Part shown: in pieces, positions 1 through 10,037 of the stretch
How positions within the stretch are numbered: the stretch's first letter is position 1
Layout: every line of letters starts with the position of its first letter
Assembly: GCA_903822545.1 (NCBI GenBank)
Contig: CAIJPN010000113.1
Location: 35,952-99,951 of the forward strand
Direction of reading: 5' to 3'
Source of the DNA: an uncultured Anaerolineae bacterium
Lineage (GTDB): Bacteria > Chloroflexota > Anaerolineae > Anaerolineales > Villigracilaceae
DNA length: 64,000 bases
Program-made: the position numbers and the translations under genes
Notes under the pieces: model-generated
What the model saw: only the letters and a program-made list of their open reading frames with translations
Told to the model about the DNA's origin: nothing
Database searches by the model: none

Positions 1-797
1 ACCTGATCGGCAACGCCATCAAATTCACCGACCACGGCCTGGTGATGATGCTCATCACCAACTCATCGGATGACATCCTGCCCGACTGGCCAGACGCGGC
101 AATGGTGCGCTTCGCCATCTCAGACACCGGCATCGGCATCCCGGCCGAGGGCTGCGCGCGGTTATTTGAGCCATTTATGCAGGTAGATAACTCGGCCACC
201 CGCCGTTATGGCGGCAGCGGGCTGGGGCTGGCAATTTCGCGCCGCCTGGTTGAGTTGATGAATGGACAAATCGGCTTTGATTCGGTCGAAGGCGTGGGTT
301 CCACCTTCTGGTTTATCCTGCCCCTCGGCTATGAAAATACCGACCCTGCACATGATTCCCATTACCCCCAGGGCCAAACCAACCCGCAGCAGCCGGCCCC
401 GCTGCCCACATTCAACACCCCCAAACCAGTGCTGGTGCTGGAAGATAACGAAGTCAACCAGCAGCTAATTGTGCTGCAATTACGCCTGTTCGGGCTAACA
501 GCGCGAACCGTCCCAACCAGCGCCGAGGCCATAACCCTGCTCACCACCCAACCCCAAGATTTTTGCCTGGCGCTGATGGATGTGCACGTGCCCGATATGG
601 ACGGCCTGACCGCCACGCGCCTGGTGCGAAAACATGAAAACCGCAACGGCGGGCACACAACCATCATCGCAATCACCGCCAACGCCCTCATCGGAGATCG
701 TGATGCCTGCCTGGAGGCCGGGATGGATGATTACATCAGCAAACCGGTCAGCCTGGAAACATTGGGCCAGGTATTATCGCGCTGGTTGCCATCCTGA
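1..797 (+). CDS. Hybrid sensor histidine kinase, C-terminal part (5' end outside window)
   Basis: The frame is already open at base 3, so the gene starts upstream of the window. The first visible residues, [12 protein letters not shown], are the N box of a HATPase_c domain. They are followed by the G1 box DTGIGIP, the F-box region LFEPFMQVD and the G2 box GGSGLGLAI. After a Pro/Gln-rich linker comes a complete receiver domain with an acidic pair (LVLEDNEVN), the phosphoacceptor Asp in [13 protein letters not shown] and the conserved Lys in DDYISKPVS. It is therefore the tail of a membrane or cytosolic hybrid kinase that would phosphorylate its own receiver; the HisKA and sensor parts are not visible. 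It converges on the next kinase gene, and both end at a shared hairpin. The kinase-plus-REC assignment is firm; the signal is unknown. Confidence 0.93.
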   Translation, partial: LIGNAIKFTDHGLVMMLITNSSDDILPDWPDAAMVRFAISDTGIGIPAEGCARLFEPFMQVDNSATRRYGGSGLGLAISRRLVELMNGQIGFDSVEGVGSTFWFILPLGYENTDPAHDSHYPQGQTNPQQPAPLPTFNTPKPVLVLEDNEVNQQLIVLQLRLFGLTARTVPTSAEAITLLTTQPQDFCLALMDVHVPDMDGLTATRLVRKHENRNGGHTTIIAITANALIGDRDACLEAGMDDYISKPVSLETLGQVLSRWLPS

Positions 798-814
798 GCT
801 TTATCAGGACTGGT

Positions 815-863
815 AAATGAAAACGCCCCAGCCTGCTGATGCCAGACTGGAGCGTTTTCATTT
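815..863. terminator. Bidirectional terminator between convergent kinase genes
   Basis: A 17-bp inverted repeat (815-831 and 847-863, one mismatch) has arms reading AAATGAAAACGCCCCAG and its complement. It has an A-run on one side and a T-run on the other. It sits between the stops of two convergent genes (797 and 871), so it can end transcription from both directions. Confidence 0.8.
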
Positions 864-870
864 ACGAGAG

Positions 871-3800
871 CTATCCGTTTTTCCGCAGCAGCCTGTTAAG
901 TAGTTCGGCAAGCTGCCGCAACCCAACCGGCTTGCTGACATATTCGCTGGCCCCGACCTCCAGGCAGCGCTCCCGATCTCCGGGCATAGCCAGGGCAGTC
1001 AGGGCAATGATCGGGATGGTGGCAAAATGCGGGTTGGCGCGCAAGTGGCGGATGGCAACCAGCCCATCCATAACGGGCATCTGCACATCCATCAAAATCA
1101 CATCCGGCTTGAACGCTTCTGCCCGTTCGAGGGCTTCCTGCCCGTTGCGGGCCACTTCCAGCTGGTAGCCAACACTCTCCAGGAAATCACCAATGGTCAG
1201 GATATTAGTTTCGGTATCTTCCGCCAGCAACACCTTGCCCGCTGAAACCGGGGTGTTGATTATGGGCTGGCTTTCTGGCTGGGGCCGGGCAGGCTGGCTG
1301 GCAACCATCGGAGAGGGATTCTCGTGACTGGCCGGGGCTGGCTGCCAGGGCAGGCTTACCGTGAAACAACTGCCCGTGCCTACTTCACTGGTGGCAGTGA
1401 TCACACCGCCATGCAGTTCCACCAGGCGTTTGACCAGCGCCAACCCCAACCCGGTGCCTTCGTGCTGGCGGGTCAGGCTGCTATCCACCTGGGTAAAAGG
1501 CGCAAACAGGCGATTCAAATCTTGTGATTCAATGCCGATGCCAGTATCAGAAACGCGAAACTCAAGATAGCCTTGCTCGCGGTTGGCGCAGGTTTCGAGC
1601 AGCACCTTGCCGCCTGATAGGGTAAATTTGACAGCATTACTGAGCAGGTTGACCAGGATTTGTTTCAACCGACGCACATCAGCCTTGATAATGGGAACGG
1701 ATTGATCGAGCCGAAAATCAATCCGCAGGCCTTTTTTGCTGGCCGGTTCTTTGACAAAAGCCAGGCTGGCATGACACACATCGGCAACCGCAACTGTTTC
1801 AATATGAAGTTCCAATTTTCCGGCTTCAATCTTGGAAAGATCAAGAATGTCATTAATGAGACTGAGCAGGTGACGCCCGCTCGCATCGATGGTGTGGATG
1901 TATTTCTGCTGCACCGGGTTCAACGGCCCACGGCGGCCATCCAGCAGCACTTCAGACAGCCCCAGGATGCCATTAAGCGGGGTGCGCAGTTCATGACTCA
2001 TGTTGGCAAGGAATTCATCCTTGGCGAGTGAGGCTTTTTCGAGCGCCAGGTTGGCCGAGTGTAACTTGTCGCGGCTTTCGCGCAGGGTTTCTTCAGCCTG
2101 TTTGCGCTCGGTGATGTCAATGGTGTAGCCAGCCAGCAGGATGCGGTCACCCTGGAAAATGGGGAACTTTATAGAAGTGTAATTCCGCCCATCTAAATCT
2201 TCATCCAACCGGATGACGCGATTATTCCGTACCACCGACCAGTCATCCGAAATGATCTTTTGGGCAAAATCAAGCGGGAATATCTCCGACATACATTTCC
2301 CGACCATGTCCGCGCTCGAAATCCCGGTCATGTTGATGTAATTATCGCTGCAATACCGCACCACGCTGCTGGTTTCGCTGACTTCTTTGACAAAAGTATA
2401 GATGGGGGAGTGGCGCATGATCTCATTGAACAATTCGCTGGTATCTTTAAGCATCTTTTCGGCGCGTTTGCGCTCAGAGATGTCGCGCACCACACTTTGC
2501 ACCATAATGACTTTCCCGGCAGCATCGCGGATGGCAGAAAGATTGATTTCCACTTCGATTTTTTCGCCATTTTTGGCAATCAATGTACGCTCATACAGCG
2601 GCACACGCTCGCCGCGCAAGATGGCTTCAAAACGGGCATCGGCATCCTGGATTTGCGATGGTTCCTGGATGCGTTTGTGCTGATTACCGATATTCTGGTA
2701 TTCTTCGGCGGTGTACCCAAGCATATCCAGGGCGCGCTGGTTGGCTTGCAACTCCACTTTTTGGGGCGAGAGCAAAAAAATACCGTCATTGGAATTTTCA
2801 AACAGCGCCCTGTAAATGGCCTCGCTCTGGCGGACTTCAGCGGTGCGCTCTTCGACTCGCTGCTCCAGGCTGCGATTCAGCTCTTCCAGTTCGAGCCGGG
2901 CAGATTTGACTTCGGTAATATCGAGCACGGTGCCAGATACATACAATTGCTGCCCATGCACAGCCCAGGCCGGGCGGAAAGTGGCCTTGTAATGGCGCAA
3001 ACCTTGCAGCGGCAAGAGAACCCGGTATTCCCCTGTGATCAGTGAATTGCTGGCAATTGCCCGCTGCTGCGCATCCATCAACAGTGGGCGATCTTCGGGG
3101 TGAAAAATTGCCAGGAAATCGGGCAGGCCCGGAAGTCCCAGAGCCGGATCGCGCTCAAGCAGCCGGAACAGCTCTTTCGAGCAGGAAATACCCTGCCCGC
3201 TGACCGGATCAAATTCCCAACTGCCCAGGTGGGCGATCGATTGCGCAGTTTCCAGGCTGGCCTGGCTCTTCTGGAGCATTTCGCTGGCGAATTTGCGCTC
3301 GGTGATATCGCGGAAGTTTGCTACGATGGCATGCACACCCGGATCATCGATCAGGTTGGTGAAAATACACTCCAACCAGCCATAACTGCCATTCTTGCGG
3401 ATGAAGCGATATTCCAGGTTGAACCCGGCCAGAGGGTCACGCAGCAAGCGCCGGAATTTCATCATCACGCGAGGTTTGTCATCCGGGTGGGTCAGGCTGA
3501 GGGCATTGATGCCAGTTACTTCATGGAGTTCGTAGCCAAACATGCGATACGCCGAAGAACTGGCAAATTTGACCAGGCCGTTGGCGTCCAGGAGGGCAAT
3601 CCCATCTGGCGCATGTTCAATGAGGGAGCGATTGCGCTTCTCGATTTGCCGAAAGGCTTCTTCCTGGCGTTTGCTATCGATGGCCGCCGCAACCTGGGAA
3701 GAGACGAATTCGAGCATGTTCTTTTCACGCTCGGTATAAGCGTGGGGATCAGAATAATGCTGGATGGCCATGACGCCAATTGTTTTTCCTCGCAAATTCA

Positions 3801-5814
3801 GGGGGACGCCCAACCATAAGCTGGAGGCGGTGCCGACGAATTCCAGCCCGGGCTGCTGGGGGGCAACCAGCAGCGAGGTGCCGGTGCGCAATACCTGGGA
3901 TGTGAATCCGATGCCGGGGCGCATGGGCTGCACCAGTTCCGGGTCTTTTTCATCCACCGAATAGACAAAATGCAGCAAATCTTCTGTTTCGTTATATAAG
4001 GCGATGTAGAAGTTCTCGGCATACATGACTTTGGCAATCTGGAGATGGATCTGGAAATACAGGTTTTGCAGGGATTCGACCTCCTGGGCTGCTTCGGCGA
4101 TGCGATAGACTGTTTCTTGCAAAATGGCGGCCTGCTGGCGCTGCGTTTCGGTATCGATAAATTCGAGCGCATGGGAAATATCACGCCCAATCTCTTCCAG
4201 CAATTCGTTTTCATCGATGCTGAAAGCCTGGGGCTGCGCAGAATAGACTGTCAGCGCGCCAATCACCTGACCATTGCGCCGGAATGACACGGAAGCCAGT
4301 GAATGGTAGCCGCGCTGCAAGGCCTGTTCGCGCCAGGGAATCATGTGCGGGTCGCTGGAGATATCCTGGCAAACGACGCACTGTCCATTGCGAATGGCCG
4401 CAGCCATGGGGCCCTGTCCGAGGAGGTCTTCTTTAAGCTTGATTTTGATATTCGCCAGGTAGCCCAATTCTTCACCCGCAAATGCTGCCGGTTTTACCAC
4501 CGCTTCCATGGGGTCGATCAGCCCGATCCAGGCCATACGGAACTGGCCATATTCAACCGCGATGTGGCAAATTTCAGCAAACAGGCTTTCGGGGGTGTGG
4601 GGGTGCATGATGGCCTGGTTGATCTGGTTGAGGGTGGCATACAGCCGGTTCAGGCGCAGAATTTTCTCGTCGGCCTGTTTGCGCTCGGTGATGTCGCGCG
4701 ATATCCCCACCATTTGCAGTTTTCCCGCTTCGTTCAGCACAAAGGATGATGAAATTTCTGTGGTGACGACACTGCCGTCTTTCCTGACCTGGCCCAGGAT
4801 GTCGGTATAGGTCACTGAGATATGATCGCGCAAGAATACGGCGCTGCGTTTGGGAAGCAGCCACAAAACGAAGTCATACGAGTCGGGGGTAAAGACATCG
4901 CTTAACGACTGTGAGAGGACTTCGTGTGAGGTGAAGCCGCGTAGTTTTTCCACAGAAGGGCTGACGTAGGTGAATTTTTGGGTTTCCAGGTCAAACAGCC
5001 AGATGACATCGCCGGTATTTTCGGCGATCAGGCGATATTCGGCTTCTTTCTGGCGCAGGGCTTCTTCGATTCGCTGGCGGCGCTTGACGAAGGCCAGGAA
5101 AGCGCTCACCATCAGTAACCCCACAAACAAGCCGGCCCCGGCTACCCTTCCGGGGGAGGCTACCAGCACCTGTTTTTCCATATTATTGATGAATAAAAAG
5201 GCGAATAGTGAGACGCCCAGGATCAAACAAGTCAGCGGCCATAAGAAGGGTTCGCTGACCGGCTGTTGTTTCCAGCGCTTATACAGGATGAATGGCATTG
5301 GTGCGAATACCAGCATCCCGATCAAATCGCCAAGCCACCAGGTGCCTGCCAAGATCAGGAAATTTTCCCAGGGAGCCAGCCCGGCAAGGCACAGACTGGT
5401 GACGCCCACCACTGGCGACTGCAAGGCCGAAAAGGAGGTGATTCCAATTGCCAGGAGGGTATGCTGTACTTTTTCGGGGGGCCAGGTTTTGATAAAACGG
5501 TATAAAAGCCAGGCTGTGACCCAGGCTTGCAGGGTGGATGCGGTTGCGATAGCGGCTGCCACTGGCAGGGCGGCAGGGCCGTTCAATATCTCCCAATTTA
5601 CCAGGAAGGAGGCAATGAAGATGCCCGGGCTGGCACGCCATCCAAATATCAACATCATCACCAGGGCCAGCCCCGATGGCGGCCACAGGGCTGTGACATT
5701 GCCCGGAGGCAGCGCCATTAAAAAGCCCAGCCGGGCTGACAGGTAATATAGCGTGGCTGTGAGCAAGGTTTGAATCAGGATGCGGACAATGTTGGGGAAG
5801 TGCCGTTGTTTCAT
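871..5814 (-). CDS. MASE1-PAS/GAF hybrid sensor histidine kinase (1647 aa)
   Basis: The N-terminal ~250 residues are hydrophobic, with about eight membrane segments. The stretch ALPPGNVTALWPPSGLA is typical of the MASE1 sensor domain. Then follow a PAS (AEYRLIAENTGDVIWLFD), two GAF-like domains (around TLNQINQAIMHPHTPESLF and QNLYFQIHLQIAKVMYAENF), and four more PAS units, most ending in a DITERK-type linker. The output end has a HisKA box (DEFLANMSHELRTPLNG), HATPase_c (LVNLLSNAVKFT, DTGIGIE, GTGLGLAL) and a C-terminal receiver (VLLAEDTETN, DVILMDVQMPVMDG, SKPVG). It is predicted to sit in the cytoplasmic membrane and relay phosphate from His to its own REC. The ligand is unknown. The start at 5814 places MKQRHF directly before the first membrane segment. 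No dedicated output gene is adjacent. Confidence 0.93.
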   Translation of the reverse strand: MKQRHFPNIVRILIQTLLTATLYYLSARLGFLMALPPGNVTALWPPSGLALVMMLIFGWRASPGIFIASFLVNWEILNGPAALPVAAAIATASTLQAWVTAWLLYRFIKTWPPEKVQHTLLAIGITSFSALQSPVVGVTSLCLAGLAPWENFLILAGTWWLGDLIGMLVFAPMPFILYKRWKQQPVSEPFLWPLTCLILGVSLFAFLFINNMEKQVLVASPGRVAGAGLFVGLLMVSAFLAFVKRRQRIEEALRQKEAEYRLIAENTGDVIWLFDLETQKFTYVSPSVEKLRGFTSHEVLSQSLSDVFTPDSYDFVLWLLPKRSAVFLRDHISVTYTDILGQVRKDGSVVTTEISSSFVLNEAGKLQMVGISRDITERKQADEKILRLNRLYATLNQINQAIMHPHTPESLFAEICHIAVEYGQFRMAWIGLIDPMEAVVKPAAFAGEELGYLANIKIKLKEDLLGQGPMAAAIRNGQCVVCQDISSDPHMIPWREQALQRGYHSLASVSFRRNGQVIGALTVYSAQPQAFSIDENELLEEIGRDISHALEFIDTETQRQQAAILQETVYRIAEAAQEVESLQNLYFQIHLQIAKVMYAENFYIALYNETEDLLHFVYSVDEKDPELVQPMRPGIGFTSQVLRTGTSLLVAPQQPGLEFVGTASSLWLGVPLNLRGKTIGVMAIQHYSDPHAYTEREKNMLEFVSSQVAAAIDSKRQEEAFRQIEKRNRSLIEHAPDGIALLDANGLVKFASSSAYRMFGYELHEVTGINALSLTHPDDKPRVMMKFRRLLRDPLAGFNLEYRFIRKNGSYGWLECIFTNLIDDPGVHAIVANFRDITERKFASEMLQKSQASLETAQSIAHLGSWEFDPVSGQGISCSKELFRLLERDPALGLPGLPDFLAIFHPEDRPLLMDAQQRAIASNSLITGEYRVLLPLQGLRHYKATFRPAWAVHGQQLYVSGTVLDITEVKSARLELEELNRSLEQRVEERTAEVRQSEAIYRALFENSNDGIFLLSPQKVELQANQRALDMLGYTAEEYQNIGNQHKRIQEPSQIQDADARFEAILRGERVPLYERTLIAKNGEKIEVEINLSAIRDAAGKVIMVQSVVRDISERKRAEKMLKDTSELFNEIMRHSPIYTFVKEVSETSSVVRYCSDNYINMTGISSADMVGKCMSEIFPLDFAQKIISDDWSVVRNNRVIRLDEDLDGRNYTSIKFPIFQGDRILLAGYTIDITERKQAEETLRESRDKLHSANLALEKASLAKDEFLANMSHELRTPLNGILGLSEVLLDGRRGPLNPVQQKYIHTIDASGRHLLSLINDILDLSKIEAGKLELHIETVAVADVCHASLAFVKEPASKKGLRIDFRLDQSVPIIKADVRRLKQILVNLLSNAVKFTLSGGKVLLETCANREQGYLEFRVSDTGIGIESQDLNRLFAPFTQVDSSLTRQHEGTGLGLALVKRLVELHGGVITATSEVGTGSCFTVSLPWQPAPASHENPSPMVASQPARPQPESQPIINTPVSAGKVLLAEDTETNILTIGDFLESVGYQLEVARNGQEALERAEAFKPDVILMDVQMPVMDGLVAIRHLRANPHFATIPIIALTALAMPGDRERCLEVGASEYVSKPVGLRQLAELLNRLLRKNG

Positions 5815-5828
5815 GAATTTATCCCGTA

Positions 5829-5869
5829 AGTCAATTCCTGGTGAAGATATTGTTTATCATAGTCAATTC
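5829..5869 (-). promoter_or_regulatory. Possible operator/promoter: direct repeat AGTCAATTC
   Basis: The 9-mer AGTCAATTC occurs at 5829-5837 and 5861-5869, 32 bp apart (about three helical turns), just upstream of the MASE1 kinase gene. Read on the minus strand each copy contains TTGACT, a -35-like hexamer, so tandem promoters are an alternative to a regulator site. No experimental or comparative support. Confidence 0.25.
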
Positions 5870-6008
5870 ATACGAATGCGCCAATAGGTGATATTACGTA
5901 TCGGGTTTACGTATTTGTTTGGAATTGGCCAGGGTTCCAGGCAAGCATCCCGGCGCTGTCGTGGTGGGTAAAAGGTCTGGTAAACTTCTTGGCAGAAGGA
6001 ATCAAATT

Positions 6009-7229
6009 ATGAAATCCATTCAAGAGCTTTACCGGATCGGCGTTGGGCCATCTAGCAGCCACACCATGGGGCCGCGGCGCGCAGCGCAGATTTTCCGCCA
6101 GCAGTGGCCGGATGCGAATACTTACCAGGTGACGTTGTTTGGCAGCCTGGCGGCCACCGGGCGCGGACATTTGACTGACCAGGCCATCAAGTCTGTTTTG
6201 GAGCCGGAGCGTTTGAAATTGCTCTGGAAACCCAACGAACTGCTGCCGCGTCACCCCAACGGGATGCGTTTCGAGGCTTTTTCTGCCAACGGCGAGCTGC
6301 TCAAGCGCTGGGATGTATACAGCGTGGGCGGCGGGGCGCTGCTCGATGATGATGAACAGGCCGAGGCTGATGAAGTTTACGGCTTAAATACGATGAAAGC
6401 CATCCTGGATTACTGTAAGGAGCACGGCCTGGGCTTGTGGGAATATGTGCGCGAGTGCGAGGATGAGAGCACCTGGGAGCACCTGGCGCTGGTCTGGAAA
6501 ACCATGCAGGATGCAATCGAGCGCGGACTGCACGCCGAGGGGGTTTTGCCTGGCGGGTTGGGGCTGGCGCGCAAATCCTGGGCGTTTTACCGCAAAGCCA
6601 CCCTGGCCGGGGATTATTTACAGCGCCCGGGGCTGCTTTCGGCCTATGCGCTGGCCGTTTCGGAGGAGAATGCTTCGGGCGGGGTCATCGTCACCGCGCC
6701 GACCTGCGGCTCGTGCGGGATCGTTCCAGCCACGCTGAAATACCTGCAAGGGGCGCTTTCCTGCAACGAAGACACCATCCTGCGGGCGCTGGCTACCGCC
6801 GGGCTGTTAGGCAACCTGGCCAAGTTCAATGCATCCATCTCGGGTGCGGAGGTGGGCTGCATGGGCGAGGTGGGCGTGGCCTGTGCCATGGCCGCCGGGG
6901 CCGCCGCGCAGTTGATGGGCGGCACGCCGCGCCAGATCGAATATGCCGCCGAAATGGCGCTGGAGCACAACCTGGGCCTGACCTGTGACCCGGTGGCCGG
7001 GCTGGTGCAGATTCCGTGCATCGAGCGCAACACCTTCGCCGCCGCGCAAGCCCTGGCCAGCGCAGAATATGCCCTCTTCACCGATGGCAGCCATCGTATT
7101 TCGTATGACGAAGTGGTGCTGGTGATGCGCGAAACCGGCCACGCCCTGCCCTCGCTCTACCGCGAAACATCCACCGGCGGGCTGGCGGCAGCCTATTCGC
7201 GCAGGAAGAAGCAGAATACGGGAGGGTAA
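6009..7229 (+). CDS. sdaA: L-serine dehydratase (L-serine ammonia-lyase), iron-sulfur type
   Basis: This 406-aa cytosolic enzyme is predicted to deaminate L-serine to pyruvate and ammonia using a [4Fe-4S] cluster. The N-terminus carries the family signature GVGPSSSHTMGP. The C-terminal half has the alpha-type motifs APTCGSCGIVPA, GAEVGCMGEVG and LTCDPVAGLVQIPC, whose cysteines include the expected cluster ligands. Both halves are in one chain, as in E. coli SdaA, though this protein is somewhat shorter (about 450 aa in the enteric enzymes). The frame is open from 5919. The ATG at 6009 is chosen because it is preceded by AGAAGGA at a normal distance and gives the N-terminus typical of the family. 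It stands alone, with a perfect palindrome 43 nt downstream. Whether it serves catabolism or serine detoxification cannot be read from the context. Confidence 0.93.
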   Translation: MKSIQELYRIGVGPSSSHTMGPRRAAQIFRQQWPDANTYQVTLFGSLAATGRGHLTDQAIKSVLEPERLKLLWKPNELLPRHPNGMRFEAFSANGELLKRWDVYSVGGGALLDDDEQAEADEVYGLNTMKAILDYCKEHGLGLWEYVRECEDESTWEHLALVWKTMQDAIERGLHAEGVLPGGLGLARKSWAFYRKATLAGDYLQRPGLLSAYALAVSEENASGGVIVTAPTCGSCGIVPATLKYLQGALSCNEDTILRALATAGLLGNLAKFNASISGAEVGCMGEVGVACAMAAGAAAQLMGGTPRQIEYAAEMALEHNLGLTCDPVAGLVQIPCIERNTFAAAQALASAEYALFTDGSHRISYDEVVLVMRETGHALPSLYRETSTGGLAAAYSRRKKQNTGG

Positions 7230-7271
7230 GACACCCCCTTCAACGAGCAGTCCGTTTACGCAACTCAACCG

Positions 7272-7314
7272 GCCCCTTCCCCCATTTTCAAAAACCGAAA
7301 ATGGGGGAAGGGGC
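7272..7314. repeat. Perfect 18-bp palindrome (REP-like or terminator stem)
   Basis: Two 18-bp arms (7272-7289, GCCCCTTCCCCCATTTTC, and 7297-7314) are exact reverse complements around a 7-nt loop. No T-run follows, so it looks more like one of the CCCCTTCCCCC-type interspersed palindromes of this genome than a standard terminator. It could still end transcription of the serine dehydratase gene. Confidence 0.7.
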
Positions 7315-7345
7315 TAAGAACGCCCCCGCAGGTTCCACCAGACAA

Positions 7346-7374
7346 TTGACGCTGATTCACCCTTATGCTATAGT
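7346..7374 (+). promoter_or_regulatory. Sigma-70-type promoter of the ycf46-like gene (leaderless)
   Basis: TTGACG (7346-7351), a 17-bp spacer and TATAGT (7369-7374) match the housekeeping consensus well. The -10 box ends 6 nt before the ATG at 7381, so transcription should start at or next to the A of the start codon. No Shine-Dalgarno sequence lies between. This predicts a leaderless mRNA. Confidence 0.65.
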
Positions 7375-7380
7375 CAGACT

Positions 7381-8952
7381 ATGACTTCTTCCCCCGCCAC
7401 CCGTGAAGACGAACTGAATATCCTCATCCGCGCCAAATATCCCATTTTATACATCGTCTCATGGGAAGAACGCCGCATCGAACAAATGCTGCGGCATGTG
7501 GCCGGGCAGCTACGCAAAAAACTCTACGGCTGGACCATCACCGACGGCATCCGCCCGCTGGATGATTACGACGGGATGCGCCCCGACCCGGCCACCTGCT
7601 CCCCGCTCAACGCGCTGGATGTCATCGCCGCCTCGCAGGAATCGGCCATTTTCGTGCTAAAAGATTTCCACCCGTTTTTGGATGAACACCGCCCAGTCAG
7701 CGACCAGCCCATCATCGTGCGGCGGATGCGCGACATCACCAACCACCTCAAAGAGAGCCGCAAAACCCTTATCATTCTCTCGCCGCTCCTGAATTTCCCC
7801 CCCGAACTGGAAAAAGACATCGTCGTCATCGACTACGGCCTGCCGCTGCCCGAAGAAATGGCCCAATCGCTCGACCGGGTGGTGCGTTCGGCGCGCGAGA
7901 TCAGCGGCATCAAACTCGAGCTGGATGATGAAACCCGCGAAAAAGTGTTATCTGCCGCCCAGGGGCTGACCTGCACCGAAGCCGAAAACGTCTTCGCCAA
8001 ATCGCTGGTCACCAACCGCTCGCTGGATGTAGACATCATCATCGCCGAGAAAAAACAGATCATCCGCCGCGCCCAAATCCTGGAATATTTCGAGGCCGCC
8101 GAAGATATGGCCTACGTCGGCGGGATGCCGCTGCTAAAAGAATGGCTCGCCAAACGCGCCCTGGCATTCAGCGAGCGCGCCCGCCAGTTTGGGCTGCCAG
8201 AGCCAAAGGGCCTGCTGCTACTGGGCGTCCAGGGCGCCGGGAAAAGCCTGATCGCCAAAGCCATCGCCAGCCAGTGGCGTCTGCCCCTGCTGCGGCTGGA
8301 TGTAGGCCGCATGTTCAGCGAACTGGTCGGCTCCTCCGAACAAAACATGCGCACCTCCCTGCGCCTGGCCGAATCCGTCTCCCCGTGCCTGCTCTGGCTG
8401 GACGAACTTGAAAAAGGCCTGGCCGGGGTCGCCAGCTCGCACCTTTCCGACGCCGGAACCACCGCGCGCGTCTTCGGCAGCTTCCTGACCTGGATGCAGG
8501 AAAAAACCGCCCCGGTTTTCGTCGTCGCCACCGCCAACGACATCAGCATCCTGCCGCCCGAAGCCCTGCGCAAAGGCCGCTTCGACGAAATCTTCTTCAT
8601 CGACCTGCCGACCCTGCCCGAGCGCCGCGAAATCTTCAGCATCCACATCACCCGGCGCGGACGCGATACACACCAGTTCGACCTGGAAGGGCTGGCCCGC
8701 CAGAGTGAAAACTTCTCCGGCGCAGAAATCGAACAGGCCGTCATCTCCGGCCTCTACGACGCCTTCGAAGCCGGTCACGACCTGACCCAGGCCGACATCA
8801 TCAGCGCCATCCAGCACACCATCCCGCTGGCCCAAACCATGGAAACCCAGATCAACGCCCTGCGCTCGTGGGCACGCACCCACGCCCGGCCCTCCTCACC
8901 CGGCAACTGGCCGATTCCCACCCGCAGCGGCCTGCGCCAGATAGAATTATGA
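7381..8952 (+). CDS. ycf46: Ycf46-like AAA+ ATPase
   Basis: The protein has 523 residues. The first ~230 form the Ycf46-type N-terminal domain, opening with [25 protein letters not shown]+ module follows: Walker [14 protein letters not shown], Walker [13 protein letters not shown], sensor-1 region VVATANDI, an arginine-finger region [12 protein letters not shown], and an alpha-helical lid. Length and motifs match the chloroplast/cyanobacterial Ycf46 family. That family is known mainly from phototrophs, where links to photosynthesis and CO2 regulation have been reported; its role here is unknown. The gene overlaps the next one by 4 nt (ATGA), so the two are probably translated together, and an Ig-like membrane-anchored protein follows. 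No Shine-Dalgarno precedes the ATG. Confidence 0.88.
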   Translation: MTSSPATREDELNILIRAKYPILYIVSWEERRIEQMLRHVAGQLRKKLYGWTITDGIRPLDDYDGMRPDPATCSPLNALDVIAASQESAIFVLKDFHPFLDEHRPVSDQPIIVRRMRDITNHLKESRKTLIILSPLLNFPPELEKDIVVIDYGLPLPEEMAQSLDRVVRSAREISGIKLELDDETREKVLSAAQGLTCTEAENVFAKSLVTNRSLDVDIIIAEKKQIIRRAQILEYFEAAEDMAYVGGMPLLKEWLAKRALAFSERARQFGLPEPKGLLLLGVQGAGKSLIAKAIASQWRLPLLRLDVGRMFSELVGSSEQNMRTSLRLAESVSPCLLWLDELEKGLAGVASSHLSDAGTTARVFGSFLTWMQEKTAPVFVVATANDISILPPEALRKGRFDEIFFIDLPTLPERREIFSIHITRRGRDTHQFDLEGLARQSENFSGAEIEQAVISGLYDAFEAGHDLTQADIISAIQHTIPLAQTMETQINALRSWARTHARPSSPGNWPIPTRSGLRQIEL

Positions 8953-9971
8953 CCTTTTTCTATTCGCTTCACAGCCTCACACGCCGCCACCTGTCCCTGC
9001 TGGAGCGTTTTTTTGTTGCCCTGGGAATTTCCATCCTGCTCTATGGATTGGTTCACAGCCTGCCGGTCTACCCGCTCTATTGGGATATCGTCCTCGTCCT
9101 GGCAGTTTTCGCCCTGACGCTTTGGTCGCCGTTGGTGGGCTATTTCGTGGCGATAATCGTCGCCGCCTACCCGCTTTACAGCGTTTCCATCTACGTCGCC
9201 GTGCTTTTCCTGGCAATCGCCATCATCGGGCAGCACATTTTCATCCAAAACCTGGGCGGAACCCTGCTGACCATCGCCTCCCCGCTGCTGGGAGCCATCT
9301 ACCTGCCCTGGATCATCCCGCTGCTGGGCGGCCTGTGGTGGGGCGCAGCAGGCGGCGCACTGATGGGCGCGCTCGGCGCACTCTGGGGTCAGATCGCCGC
9401 CGGCATGGTCGGCCTCGACCCCGATTGGATCCGCCTGCTCGGCATCCTGCCCGACATGACCTACCTGCCCCAGCACTTCGCCACCGCCGATTCACTCCAA
9501 ACCCTGCTAAAGCTGCTCGACCCGCTGGCCCCCAACTCCACCGGCCTGCTCTACCATCTTCTACAGGTCGCCATCTGGGCCTTCGCGGGCTGGCTGGTCG
9601 GCATGCTGGCCGATAAAGAATGGATGCAGTACCGCCGCCCCAAATCCACCGTAGCGCTGCTGGCCCTCGGCGCACCGCTGATCTCCCTGCTGATGATTCT
9701 CGCCAACCTGTGGCTGGGTACCACCATCTCGACTGAATCCTGGGCCGGGCTGGGGCTGACCACACTGGCATCTGCCGCCACCGCCGCCGCACTCGAAGCC
9801 GGCTACGACTTTTTCGACCACCCCCTGCCCCTCCCGCGCAAAATCAATCTCGAAATCGACAGGGAAGAAGAACCCGCCTCGCCCCAGCCATTACCGGTTC
9901 CCCAGGGGACTTCATCAGAACCGGACAAAGATAGCAAGCCCGATGATTTGATCATGCTCGAACTCGATTAA
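8949..9971 (+). CDS. Polytopic membrane protein, unknown function, coupled to ycf46
   Basis: I do not recognise the family. The 340-residue protein starts at the ATG inside the ATGA overlap with the upstream ATPase gene; an in-frame start at 8868 is also open but would overlap by 85 nt. About eight hydrophobic segments span residues ~20-290, including a Gly/Ala-rich stretch (GGLWWGAAGGALMGALG) and LLYHLLQVAIWAFAGWLVG. The last ~55 residues are hydrophilic, rich in Pro, Glu, Asp and Lys, and probably cytoplasmic. Coupling suggests that the AAA protein acts with this membrane partner; that is inference. It is not an obvious transporter: no ABC, MFS or signal-transduction motif is visible. Confidence 0.8.
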   Translation: MTFFYSLHSLTRRHLSLLERFFVALGISILLYGLVHSLPVYPLYWDIVLVLAVFALTLWSPLVGYFVAIIVAAYPLYSVSIYVAVLFLAIAIIGQHIFIQNLGGTLLTIASPLLGAIYLPWIIPLLGGLWWGAAGGALMGALGALWGQIAAGMVGLDPDWIRLLGILPDMTYLPQHFATADSLQTLLKLLDPLAPNSTGLLYHLLQVAIWAFAGWLVGMLADKEWMQYRRPKSTVALLALGAPLISLLMILANLWLGTTISTESWAGLGLTTLASAATAAALEAGYDFFDHPLPLPRKINLEIDREEEPASPQPLPVPQGTSSEPDKDSKPDDLIMLELD

Positions 9972-9989
9972 ATTAACTTGATTAAATTA

Positions 9990-10019
9990 TTGCCAGTTTC
10001 CCTGTTCAGGCGCTATACT
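9990..10019 (+). promoter_or_regulatory. Promoter of the Ig-like anchored protein gene
   Basis: TTGCCA (9990-9995), an 18-bp spacer and TATACT (10014-10019). The predicted start lies about 10-12 nt before the ATG at 10038, leaving a very short leader without a clear Shine-Dalgarno. Confidence 0.5.
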
Positions 10020-10037
10020 TAAGCATCAACTTATATC

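Noticed and set aside
2260..3045. 261-codon plus-strand frame opposite the MASE1 kinase
   Set aside because: It lies wholly inside well-defined PAS domains on the minus strand and has no motif of its own.
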